From the NCBI GenBank assembly GCA_037126765.1, contig JBBCBC010000024.1, positions 14,419,554-14,483,553 on the forward strand: DNA of 64,000 nucleotides, given 5' to 3'. A program made the translations under genes and the position numbers. Below the pieces are notes generated by a model, which was not told the origin of the DNA, searched no databases, and saw nothing but the letters and a program-made list of their open reading frames with translations. This DNA comes from Stenogyne calaminthoides. Lineage: Eukaryota > Streptophyta > Magnoliopsida > Lamiales > Lamiaceae. This document shows positions 34,385 to 45,222 of this stretch, in pieces (the stretch's first letter is position 1; the number at the start of each line of letters is the position of its first letter).

Positions 34385-35502
34385 TTAGATATGTGGCACC
34401 CAATTGGTATAGGGTCCTATCTGGTTAGCTATACCTTTTGGAATCCAAATCTGCCTGACAACTCTAATCACTTTAGAGTGGCTGATCTGTCTTCCATAAA
34501 CATCAACATACACCTCTACTACTCTGGGTGCCTTAGCAGTTTTCTGTGTATGTGTGCTCGCTTTAGCATGAACATGTGCCTTTGAATTCTTCTTTGGTTC
34601 AGGCCTTCTGTTCAGATGCTTAGGCTTTTTGTGCAAAATTGGGTCTAAATCTTTGTTGACTCGGGTTCGATAACCTTTACCCTTAGGCAAGTGGGGTTCA
34701 GTTATCTCAGACTTTAACTGGTCTTTCAAGATCTTTGAGGACTTGGTCTCTTTAGTTGAGAATGTCTCTGCGAGTGTTTCTCATCCGAGGATTCCTCCGA
34801 TGGTTCAATGTGGAGCCTTTCGGGTTTGCATTCTTAGCCCGAGGCTTTGAAGTACTTTGCTCGAAACTTTCAATCGATCGCTCAGTTTTCTAGCCTTCAC
34901 CGAGGTTTGGGCTTTTCTAACCTGATCATTCAGTTTTCCTGAGACCATAGGTCCTTTACCCTTGTCTAACACTTTGGGCATTTCTTCAGTTTGAAGTGTA
35001 GGTGCCATTTGGTTTTACAAAGATTGTCTTCTTGCTATTTGATGCAAAGATTCGAGATGACCTTGTGAGGTTCCCCCGAATGTATCCCAATCCAGATTTT
35101 ATAGTGACAGATCTCTGGTAACTCAATTTCATCTATTACATTAGATGCATTATTCAATAGAGTTAACTTCTTCAGTGCACTATCCTTACAGTTCTTTAGA
35201 GTTTCATGCTTCTCGAGAGAGGTTATTGAACTTAGTCCCGATTAGTCAATCTCTTGGGTGGATTTCTCTAGCTTTTCGGTTAGGGTCATTATCGAACTTC
35301 TCTTTCTTCTCTCGAGAGTTGTACTTTCGAACATCCGATTCATCAAGAGCTTCCATTAATTGAGAAGTGATTTCAAGATTGCTAGAGTCTTTCCATTTTA
35401 GATTTTCACTTTTCGGTTCCTTATTCGCTCTTGAGTTTCATTTAGCGCTTCTTGTAAAAACAAAGATAATCCTTCATAAGATTCTCAAAAGAGTCCATCG
35501 AG
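34385..35502 (-). pseudogene. gag C-terminal remnant of element B
   Basis: 34729-34385 contains YVDVYGRQISHSKVIRVVRQ, equivalent to YVDLYGRQIRPSN in C, which sits between gag and protease. 35008-34805 is a Lys-rich linker. The stretch to 35502 is frameshifted and has no recognisable domain. Protease does not follow; the sequence jumps to the RNase H tail. Confidence 0.7.
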
Positions 35503-36027
35503 TCAAATTGGGTCACATTTACACATTGAACTTGAAAACTCTTGTGCTAGTGTAGGAGCAACAACAGAGATAGAAGAACTTACCTCTCCTACAGCCATGA
35601 GACAGATGTCATCTCTGTCACTTTCTGAGCACATTTCTACAGAGGAGCTGGAACTTTCTTCAGACTCCTTTTCTTCTTGAGCAATCTCAGCAAGTGTATC
35701 CCATATTTCCTTTGAATCTTCACAGTGAGAGATCTTCCTCATAACACCATCATCAATAGTGCTATAGATTGTATCTTTGGCAATATAGTCAAGATTGACT
35801 AACTTTCTCTGATCAGGAGTAAGTTGATCATCTGACTTTGGCAATTCATTCCTGGAATCATTTCTCTCATCTTCTGTAACTCTGGGATTCACCACAGTAA
35901 ATTGGAATGGTCCTTGAGAGACCACTCTCCACATACGCTCATGTTTGGAATACAGATGAGCCTGCATTCTCAGTCTCCATAGGTCATAGTTCTCCACTGA
36001 GAACATGGGAAGTTTTTTGGAAGACAT
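35503..36027 (-). pseudogene. gag N-terminal part of element B
   Basis: It opens with MSSKKLPMFSVENYDLWRLR, the usual start of Sirevirus capsid protein (DUF4219/UBN2 region). After KEIWDTLAEI it passes straight into the acidic EESSSSSVEM..CLMA segment that normally follows the zinc knuckle. The central capsid region and CCHC knuckle have therefore been deleted. The leader from the PBS to this ATG is about 120 bases. Confidence 0.8.
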
Positions 36028-36149
36028 TTTTTATCTGATCTTTTGAAAAGAAATTTTTTTTTCAGCAAATAAGATCAGTTCAGATAGACCACAAGTATTT
36101 TTGAAAATAAAACTTTGGTCAACAAAGCAGATGGTCAAGTTGAACCACT

Positions 36150-36161
36150 GCTCTGATACCA
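36150..36161 (-). promoter_or_regulatory. Primer-binding site of element B
   Basis: Minus strand TGGTATCAGAGC is a perfect complement to the 3' end of plant initiator-Met tRNA, two bases inside the 5' LTR. Confidence 0.95.
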
Positions 36162-36163
36162 CT

Positions 36164-38156
36164 TGTTGGTCCCGGTGCAAACGAGTCTTACACGTGTATG
36201 GGGGGGGAACACACGTGTTCAGTGTTTTTAAAACTTTTTCTTCTCGAGGTCGACTTTTATCGATAAAAACTCGAAGATTAGGTCCTGAGCTGCTTTCAGA
36301 TACCTCAAATAATCCTAACTGAGTCCTGAGTGTCAGAGATCCTGAGTTGCTTGGATCAGATAACTAACTTACTGAATCCTCAGAAGAGAGTTCAGTTTGG
36401 CAATTATCTGTTCTAGCTACTCAGTCGTGAGGAATGGTTGGCCCTTAGTTTATACTCGTTTTAAGCTTTGCTGAAAACCTTCCCTTTATGAAATAGTGAT
36501 TAGGCTATGATTCAGTTATGCAACTTCAGTGGATTGATTCCAACTGAATATCAGTGAAAAGTATGCTTTCAAAATCAAGTCAATGCAACAGTTTAGCCTG
36601 ATAAGGAAAGCAATAAACAACACAAAGAATTATAGTGGTTCGAGAGACTCAAGCTCCTACGTCCACTCTCTCTCGATCCTCGAGAGAAATTCACTAATCA
36701 CTTCGAGCTTTACGACTACCTCGCGTGGTTTACTTACTCAACTCGCCCCGAGTTTTTACGACTACTCCACGTAGTTTACTTACTCAACCCCGACCTTGAG
36801 CTTTACGACTACCTCCGTAGTTTACTTACTCAAACACAAACAAGCTTTCGGACTACCCCTACAAACTTACTAACTTCTCCTCTAGAGTTTTTACGACTAC
36901 TCCGCGTAGTTTACTAACTCTTTAAAACTCTTCTCACCAACAAACACACTCCAACTACCTTCTCAAGGGTTAGGGGTTTCTCGGTTGGTTTCCAACTAGG
37001 ATGAGATATCCTTTACAATGAAGCACAATGCAAAGGGTTAGGATATCTCGACTAAGCTTTGGATAAATCTTATCAAGCTAGACTTAGTATAGTGAGCTCT
37101 CTTCAATATAGAAGCACTTGGGAAATTCTAAGTTTTTTGAGTGCTTTAACTTTTGCAAGAATAAGTTTGAGCTCTTGAGTTGCGTATAAATTTCCCGTAA
37201 CCTTACAATGTAGAGGGTCACCAGTATTTATAGGCATACACCAAGGTCACTCTTGAAAACTATCCGTTGGAGAGATAGCTTCGTGAGTTTCCTCTTATGG
37301 TGTGTGAGAAACGGCTATATTTAGGGTTTGAAACTCCCTAACACGTTTTAAGGCAATAGCCTTTCATGTAGTCGGTCTTCACTTTTTGCGATGAAACTTT
37401 TGTACATCGACATCTTTTTTCAATGACCTATCATATCGATTAATCGATCTGATGTTGTCTTCCTCTTTTTTGACTTTTTGTCTCCGCTAAAGGTAGACAC
37501 CTTCAAAGCTCTTTTTTGGTTACAAACTCTGAGTTTGATATAACCTTAACAACACTTCTGACTTAGTTCCTTTTGTCTGCATTTGAATGTCTTGGCAAAT
37601 ATCTATTTTCTAAGGAATCGTGATCTTCTCAGTATTGCATCCTTCAGATAGATATATTCAGTGCCTCGGAACATTCAGTTCATCTTGAGCATTGATGCCT
37701 TCTTACCGAGTCTTCAATAATTCTTGTGCCTTCAGTATTCTCGATCTTCAATCTTGATCTTGATCTTGATCTTGCGTCTTCAGAGTCTTTTGAGTCTTCA
37801 GGGTCTTATGAGTCTTGAGTCTTCTGAGTCTCTTGGTGATACATTTGAATCTTCGTCTTTGAGTCTTGATTCCTCGAAGATCATCTTGAGTCTTGATTAT
37901 CTCGATTTCTGCTCGAGTCTTGAAACCTTCCGGTTTCATCTTTGAAACTTGGTTTCTTGAAACATCTTTGAGTTCTTCAGAGTCTTCAGAACCTATCTGA
38001 ACTATATCTGCTGACTATACATTTTGCAGATAACATCCTGAATACTCTAAAACTGAATCCTGACTCAACTATCAAGATCATTCTGAACATGTCATACTCA
38101 GGGGTTTTGGGATCAAATCAAAATCATATATCTTTTATTAAATTCATCTCCCAACA
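36164..38156 (-). repeat. 5' LTR of element B (1993 bp)
   Basis: Partner of 27467-29483 with the same ends. Differences from its partner cluster at CAG/CTG sites, for example 37745-37775, where CTTCAGT repeats are replaced by CTTGAT repeats. Confidence 0.93.
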
Positions 38157-38465
38157 GGAACCTTTAACCCTTTTCCAATGAATTTAGCTTCTCAAATCAA
38201 ACCTGTGTGTTCCTTCACACTGCTTTCATCGTCATCTAAGATTTTACATACGATCAATGCTAAGCTTCTTTACCACCATGGAGGCGGATCTGCTAAGGCA
38301 AATGAGAAGGCACTTCTTCTAACCGTATGCACCTTGTGCGCCTATCGAGATGACAAAATGAGCATCAACAGACTCAGTCTGAAACAAAACATGGGTTTGA
38401 TATACAATCTTGTGTATCAAACTCAATATTTGCATGAGACACTCATGGCCATATGGTCTTTGTGA

Positions 38466-38852
38466 CCAAACCTCGTGGGTAATCGTGTCCCATTTAACAA
38501 TTTGGAAAGCCCATTGATTTTAGGTCTAAGGGCTCCTAGGTTAAAGATCCTTCAAGGCTCGCTCTCGCTCCTCACTCCGAAGCTCTAAGAGTGGCTTTCA
38601 GGATTCTAGAAGCTTCTCTGCGCCCCCTGGGTCGGAGAGTCTAAGAGCATCAACTCTTAAAATCTCTCTCTCTCCTTCCCTGCCTAGGGTTGTCTTAGGG
38701 CTTATGGTTTATGACCTACGGATCTTCTTGTACTTGTAATACCACTTGACGATAGCTTGTAGCACTTGTAGCTTGTGATATCACTTGTAACTTGTAAATC
38801 TGACCTCCGGGTCCTTATTAATGAAAAATTATGTTATTTCATTGTTGTGTTG
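38466..38852 (+). other. 3' UTR-like tail of the opposite-strand cassette
   Basis: CT-rich and then T-rich sequence with TTGTACTTGTAATACC and TTATTAATGAAAAATTATG, like a plant 3' end. CTTCTTCT occurs just outside both ends of the cassette (27096-27103, 38853-38860) and might be an insertion duplication, though so simple a word could occur by chance. Confidence 0.3.
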
Positions 38853-39115
38853 CTTCTTCTGACTTATGTGATCTGTAGCGTTTCTTTGACTTGCTTGTTG
38901 ACTGTAGCTTAATCGACTTATAAAGTGATACTCCAATCTGATCAGTTCCCCCTTAATCTGATATGTCTTGAACTGATCTGCTCCTTGTCTGAACTTCAGA
39001 TCGGCTACTTATCGACTTTTCGATCTGCTTCCTTATCCTCCCGACTTCGGATCGGCTACTCGTGTGGTCGTCCTCGATCACCGATTCTTAACTCAACTGA
39101 TTCCACTTAACTTGG
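38853..39115 (-). other. pol-cassette spacer in element C
   Basis: Downstream of the pol stop on the minus strand. TCTGATC-rich, no coding frame. Several TCGATC words look like altered CTGATC sites. Confidence 0.4.
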
Positions 39116-42100
39116 TTAGTCTTTTAACCAACTGGTTCTGGAGATCAGTCCTTCAACCATATCTGGTGCATTTTCTCCAAGATCCAGAAGCTCTAGCTCG
39201 TTGCATAACTCTCTGAATCTAATCTCAGCTAGCGGCTTAGTTAAGATATCAGCTTTCTGCTTGTCAGTATGGATCTTTTCCATCCTGATATTCTTCTTTT
39301 CAACGTGATCTCTGATAAAATGGTGTCTGACATCCACATGCTTGCATCTTGTATGTAGAAACGAGATTACGAGTGATTGCAATAACACTATTACTGTCAT
39401 AGAATATAGGTACGTTCTTAGCTACGATGTTGTAATCCCTCAGCTGCTGACTTAGCCAGAGCAGTTGGGAACAACAGCTTCCTGCAGCCATATATTCTGC
39501 TTTAGTAGTAGATGTCGCAACTGATGTATGCTTCTTCGAAAACCAAGAGATCAGTTTATTTCCCAGAAACTTACATGAACCTGAGGTTGACTTTCTGTCG
39601 ATTCTGCAACCTCCGTAATCTGAATCAGAATACCCACTAAGCTCTAGATTATCATCTGATGGGTAAAATAAACCAAGGTTTACAGTCCCCTTCAGATACT
39701 TGAGAATTCGCTTAGCTGCTTCTAGGTGGCTTTGCATTGGATTTGCTTGAAATCTGGCACATACACCTCTTTGCAAAAAGTAATGTCCGGTCTCTGGCTT
39801 TGGCGGTCGGTATAGTAGTGATCCAATCAGAGCTCTATATTCTTTCTGATTAACTTTCTGACCATCTTCATCTGGATCCATCTTGAACCCGGTCATCATG
39901 GGAATTATGGCTTCCTTACAATGTTGAACTCCAAACTTTGCCAGTAGATTCCTTGTGTACTTCTCCTAGCAGATGAATATTCCTTCTGTACTCTACTTGA
40001 CTTGTAAACCCAGAAAGTAATTCATCTGACCCATCATGGACATCTCGAACTTCCCTTGCATCAATTTGCTGAACTTCTCACATAGCTTCTTGTTGGGAGA
40101 TCTGAAGATGATGTCGTCCACGTAAATCTGAACCATCAGAATATCTTCTCCATCTTCTATTCTAAATAAGGTTCTATCAACTATTCCTTTAGTGAACCCG
40201 CTGTCTATCAAGAACTGAGAGAGTGTATCATACCAAGCTCGAGGAGCTTGTTTCAGGCCGTAAAGAGCTTTCCTTAAACGGTACACTTGGTTGCCTTTTT
40301 CAAAGCCTGGAGGTTGTTCGACATAAACTTCCTCTACTAGTACCCCATTTAAGAATGTACTCTTTACATCCATCTGATACACAGTGAACCCCTCTCGTAG
40401 GCAAAGATATGCCGTAAAATGAATAAATGGCTTTTAAAGCGAGCGATCGGTGCAAAGGTTTCATCATAATCAATTCATTCTGATTGTGAATACCCTCTAG
40501 CAACAAGTCTTGCCTTATTCCTGGTTATGACATTATTCTCATCTCTCTTGTTCTTGAATACCCATTTCGTGCCAATCACTTCTTGATGAGTTGGTTCATC
40601 CCACCGCTTTCAAACTTGATTTCTCTCAAACCTGTTCGATTCTCTTCCATGGCTAGAATCCACTTGCGTCTTGTAGAGCTTCCTCTCTTGTAGTTGGTTC
40701 CTTCAAAGACAGATAAAAACGATACATGGCACTTTCACCAACTCGATGTCTAGTTTTGACTCTATCGGATGGGTCTCCGATAATCGATCGGTTGGATGAT
40801 GGGTAATCCGAGTCCTTCGTTTACGATGTGTGTCTGTTTGGAGAACATCATCCATATCTGATAGTAGTTCATTACTAGTGATTGGGAGTGGTGCGAAATT
40901 ATGATCCACTTGATAAGAACATGTCTCAGCTGATGTTGGACTCATCATGTCGATGATGTGCTGTTAAATAGGAACTTCAGAGTTCCCCCGAACCGGATGG
41001 TTCGATTGATCTTTATCTCGGTATAATAAGCTTCTTCACTTTGATAGTTGTGCGTACCTTAGGTCCGATTGACTGTTGAATCGGCAAGATCAAGTTACGG
41101 GATGTACACTTTTACGTGTTCAAACCTTTCTCTTTGATGCTTAGCTGATCCATTTTCTGCGTGTCAGGTAGCGGTTGATCTGGTACGGCTTGTTCTGAGG
41201 CAGCTTTCTCTTGTTCATAAGATGTCTCATCAAAGACCACATGTGGTGTTTCTTCCACAACTTGAGTTCGTTTGTTGTAAACCCTGAAAGCCTTGCTGGA
41301 TGAGGAATATCCTAAGAATATGCCCTCATCTAACTTGGCCTCAAAAGTCTTCAACTGACTTTTCCCATTGTATGAAACACAAGGTTTTCTGTCCTTCCAT
41401 AGTTCATAGGGTGTTTTGAAGTGAGTCTTAGTCAGAGAACATCTCTTCTGAGTATGGCATGCAAATTGATTATACGCCGTAAACGACTTGGTGTGGCATG
41501 TTCAGCTAACATAGTGCGAGCAACTTCCTTGAGAGTTCTGTTTCTCCGTTCTGCTACTCCATTTTGTTGTGGCGTTCTTGCGGTGACGTTTCATCTCAGA
41601 TAATAAACTTCATGCAAAAAATCAAGAATAAAGGAATTCAGGAACTCTGTACCTTTATTTGATCTGATTTTTACTATGCTGACACCCTTCTCGTTTTGTA
41701 GCTTCTTGATTAACTCGGGTATCTTTGTCATTGTCTCGTTCTTCTAAGAATACAACCCAAGTAAACTTGGAATAATCATCCACGATTACTAGAGTATATT
41801 TAAATCCCATCGAGACCGACCGTGTAATCGGGTCCGAATAGATCCATATGGAGCGATTCTTGTAAAGATTTCTTGAATGCCGGTCCAGGTATTCCCTTGA
41901 ATGAGGCTTTAACTTGTTTTCCCTTCTGACATGCGGCACATGTCTGATCTTTGGAGAATATCTCATCCGGAAGTCCCTCAACCAAAGACATCCTAGCTAT
42001 CTTGTTAAGAGTCTTGAAGTTCAGATGACTCAATCTTTTGTGCTAGAGCCAACTGCTACTTTTGGAACTCTTAACAATTAAGCATGTATTCCTCAGACAA

Positions 42101-42450
42101 CTGTTCCAATCTGCTGTGTAGATCGTCCCTTTCCTTAAACCAGTTAGCAAGGTTTGTTGAGTGACTCGATTCCTAATCGTACACTTGTCGCTCGAGAACT
42201 CAACGCTGAATCCGTTGTCGTAGAATTGTGATACTGATAGTAGATTGTGCTTTAATCCTTCGACATATGAGACTCCAGTTACTTGTACATCATCATTCTC
42301 TAAGGTTCCGAATCCTTTGGTAAAACCAAAATTATCATCACCGAAGAGTACACGTGGGCCTTCTTGTTCTTTGTAAGAGCTAAGGAGATGTTTGCTTCCA
42401 TTCATGTGCCTTGAGCATCCACTATCTATGTACCAGATAGTTGCTTGTAC
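39116..42450 (-). pseudogene. pol of element C: PR, IN, RT, RNase H (frameshifted)
   Basis: Protease active site DSG is at 42426-42418 (WYIDSGCSRHMNGS). Pre-integrase zinc region: SHLNFKTLNKIARMS and CAACQKGK (42033-41800). The integrase core has MGFKYTLVIVDDYSKFTWVV (41981-41655) and a FEAKLDEGIFLGYSSSSKAF tail (41354-41112). RT: YQMDVKSTFLNG, YGLKQAPRAWYDTLS, catalytic YVDD 40124-40113 (40382-39993). RNase H: SGYSDSDYGG and STTKAEYMAAG (39899-39300), ending at 39116. Domain order PR-IN-RT-RH is that of Ty1/copia. Frames break in integrase, before RT and inside RNase H. Confidence 0.9.
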
Positions 42451-42491
42451 ACCTCCTTTGTTGGCCAGTCCCTTGCGAACCTGCAGTCAAA

Positions 42492-45084
42492 TCAGGCTTT
42501 AGGTACCCCTTTGGAATTGGGTCCCGGGGGGTTAGTGGTGGATTTAGGGATCCACACAAACAGAGCACTTCTATGGTAATCAGATAGATTAGAAGGTCTG
42601 ATTTGTCTCCCATACAAATCAACATAATCATACGTCTCTTTATATGCTTTCTGATTAGTATGATTATTCGTGTGAGCCTTGGGTGACTTAGAAGACTTGG
42701 GATTTTTCTTTATATTTTGTCTTCTTTTAATCCAGTGTGGCTCAGGTGCAGTAGCCCTAGATCTCTGGTTATAAGGATAGGTACGACTGCTACCATCAAA
42801 AGATTCATATCTCTTTGGCATAGATGGTCTTTGCAGTTTACCTATAGCTTGCTTATTAGGCAGCTGACCCTGATTGGGTCTCAAATTAGATTTCCTTCTT
42901 ACAGGTTGTCTCTTCTGATACCTAATCTGCTGATCAGGTTGAGGTTTCTTCAGAAGAACTGGGTTCTTCTGTTGATTCCTCGGCTGATGCTTAATTAGTT
43001 GGGGTCCATTTCTATTCCATTTCTGATTAGGCACTTGCCTTACTTGCTCAGCAGGTCTTTTTCCCTTATTAGATACATGTTTAGCTTTTTGTGTATCTTT
43101 GTTAGAGACTAATTTGATTAAACCCTCCTGAAGTGAATCAAACGGGGCTTTTGAGGATGTAGAAGGGTTCTCATACCCAATTCTCTTCTTGTTAGTCGGC
43201 GTTCGAAAATAGGTGTTCATATCTTGAACGGTTTTTGATGACTTCATGAAAACCTCTATTTTCTTGCGCAAACTATCCTTAGTAGATTTTAGACTCTCAT
43301 GTAGTCGGAATAGCTCATCAAATTTAGCTTGAAGGATTTTGAAATCATCAGCTTGCTGTTTGTTGATTGCTAGCTGATCTTTGATCTGTTTCTCCTGATT
43401 AGAATATTTAACTTTCAGAATGTTAAGTTCCTCGATTACCTTCCGAAAGTTTGGTAATTTCATTCAAGAGCTTTCTTGACAAATAAGTTCTCTTTAACAA
43501 GTTGATTATTTATGATCCTTAGCTTGTCATTTTCAGCTTCCACTATTGTATAAGTGTCTACTGCATCAGAGAGATCATCAAGCAACTACTCAGAGTAGAG
43601 CTGCAAGTCAATCTCTCTCAAAGCGGTGTCTTAATGATAGCAGTGTGGAAATTGAAAAAGGAAAGGTTTGGAGGTTACCTCAGTTGGTCTCCTCCTTGGC
43701 CATCGACCATTTCATCGTTATCCCAAGAAAATATCGATCTTCATGTTCGTGGAAGTCAACAAAGATCGCTTATCGATGCGAAGTCTTCTACAGATGAGTA
43801 GCCAGAATCCTCGGAAGGTAGATAGGAATCATCAATTCCAGATGTGTCAGCGACCATGGCTTTTCTATCTCTGAGGCGTTGCTCTCTTTTGTTCCGTTTC
43901 TCTTCCCTTTCTCTGAGGTCGTCAGGCGATCGGTCTTTGTAGTGACTGGTTTCTCGCCGATTGAAGCATGATCCTCGATCTACGGAACTTCCTCTGCCAG
44001 GTGAGTCACTCCGTCTGTAGGATCTGTCAGGTGACTTCCCCTTCTGATGGTAATCTGAACTCCTTCTGTCAGATCTATTATCTCTTCTCTCATCTTCGAC
44101 GGATCATCATCTTTTTTTTTTCTTCTTTGTGATCTCTTCGATCATCAGATCTGGTTCTTTCTAGTGATCTGTCAGTTGACCTCCTGTTTCTTCTGTTATC
44201 TTGATAGTCTCTGTAGAATCTCTGATACTTACCAAGTTGAGTATTTGATCTTTCAAGTTTTCTAGTAAGCAGAGCGATCTGTTCTTCTTGACTCATTATG
44301 TTTCCAACAGGTTCAGTGGCCTTTTATCTGCTGCTGGTTGCTTTAAACGCAACTGATTTAGACGTTGAGGCTTCAACAAGCATCTCGTCTTCATCTGCTT
44401 GTCCTCTTTCGATTAAATCAAACTCGTGGGCTTTAAGGCTTAGGAACAAGCTATTCGGCTTCATCTTTGAAATGTCTTGGCAATCCTTGATTACCGTGAC
44501 TTTCATGTCCCATTTCTTGGTGAGAGATCTTAGGATCTTGTAGTTGATATCTTTGTCTGACATCTCTCTTCCAAGTTCTCGTAGTTTATTCACTGACATG
44601 GTGATCCTCCCATCGAGCTCGTTGATGGTCTCGTTGGGCAACATCTTTAGCTTTTCGAACTTCACCGGTTAAACTTGTTTGTAGTCACCGCTCTTTGATC
44701 GATCATTACCTTCGCACATCTCAAATAAAGAGTATCCCACATTTGTTTTCAAGCAGTTTTGAGATACTTTATCTTTTCCTTTGTGACTTTATCCATCGTC
44801 TTCATGATTATATGCCTGGCGATTGTATCTAGAGTATACAACTTTCTTTCTTTTGCATCCATCAGGGATGGGCTTTTTTTAAATAAGAAATTCCCGGTCT
44901 GAAAGTCTGGATCTCCTCCAACTGCTGGGTTATCGTGACATATGATGATGGGTCCTCGTTCAATGACTTCCATCATTCTGCCGCTTATCGATCCTAGATG
45001 GTTGCACATATATATAGTCCAATCTGCATACTCATCAATTGAAAACTTAGGCAAATCATGATACATGCCAGAGGTATTATCCAT
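42492..45084 (-). pseudogene. gag of element C, frameshifted
   Basis: ATG 45084 starts MDNTSGMYHDLPKFSIDEYA. 44665-44324 holds the capsid core (MLPNETINELDGRITMSVNK; KILRSLTKKWDMKVTVIKDC). 44296-44090 is charged. A zinc-knuckle relic (CFNRRETSHYKD) lies near 43960 with Cys and Gly ligands corrupted. 43463-42492 is one frame of 323 codons: coiled-coil (VIEELNILKVKYSNQEKQIK), then a Lys/Gln-rich basic region and YVDLYGRQIRPSN. Gag would form the virus-like particle. Confidence 0.85.
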
Positions 45085-45208
45085 GCTGAGTGATTTTGAA
45101 AACGAATGAGTTTAAAAAAAATGGTTTTAAAAAGATTTGTTCAAATGACCACAAAGATTCTTCCTCAAGAATAGATGATACTCAAAGCCAGTGGTCTGTA
45201 GAACCACC

Positions 45209-45220
45209 GCTTTGATACCA
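45209..45220 (-). promoter_or_regulatory. Primer-binding site of element C
   Basis: Minus strand TGGTATCAAAGC has one mismatch to initiator-Met tRNA (TGGTATCAGAGC), two bases inside the LTR. Confidence 0.85.
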
Positions 45221-45222
45221 CT

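Larger units (their letters stand above)
27467..38156 (-). mobile_element. Sirevirus-type retrotransposon B, pol deleted (10.69 kb)
   Basis: Minus-strand element with both LTRs, PBS, polypurine tract and the duplication GGAAC (27462-27466, 38157-38161). Gag lacks its central region and zinc knuckle; protease, integrase, RT and most of RNase H are gone. The env-like gene is the best-preserved part. If the losses preceded insertion, it moved using proteins from another element, with A's family the natural candidate. Confidence 0.93.
27429..38465 (+). pseudogene. Opposite-strand open frame split by element B
   Basis: Codons from ATG 27429 run into the B insertion. With B and one copy of GGAAC removed, the same frame continues at 38162 through NPFPMNLASQIKPVCS to TGA (38463-38465), about 113 codons. 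That the frame survives across the junction supports a real gene before insertion. The N-terminus is rich in Ser, Leu and Lys; a later part reads GGGSAKANEKALLLTVCTLC. I do not recognise the product. It lies antisense to gag-pol and env of element C, between them, and may be a captured host gene. Coordinates span B, which is not part of it. Confidence 0.4.

Noticed and set aside
27096..38860. CTTCTTCT as an 8-bp target duplication of a hAT-like insertion carrying the antisense cassette
   Set aside because: The word is simple sequence in a CTTCT-rich region and no terminal inverted repeats were seen next to it, so it is kept only as a remark.
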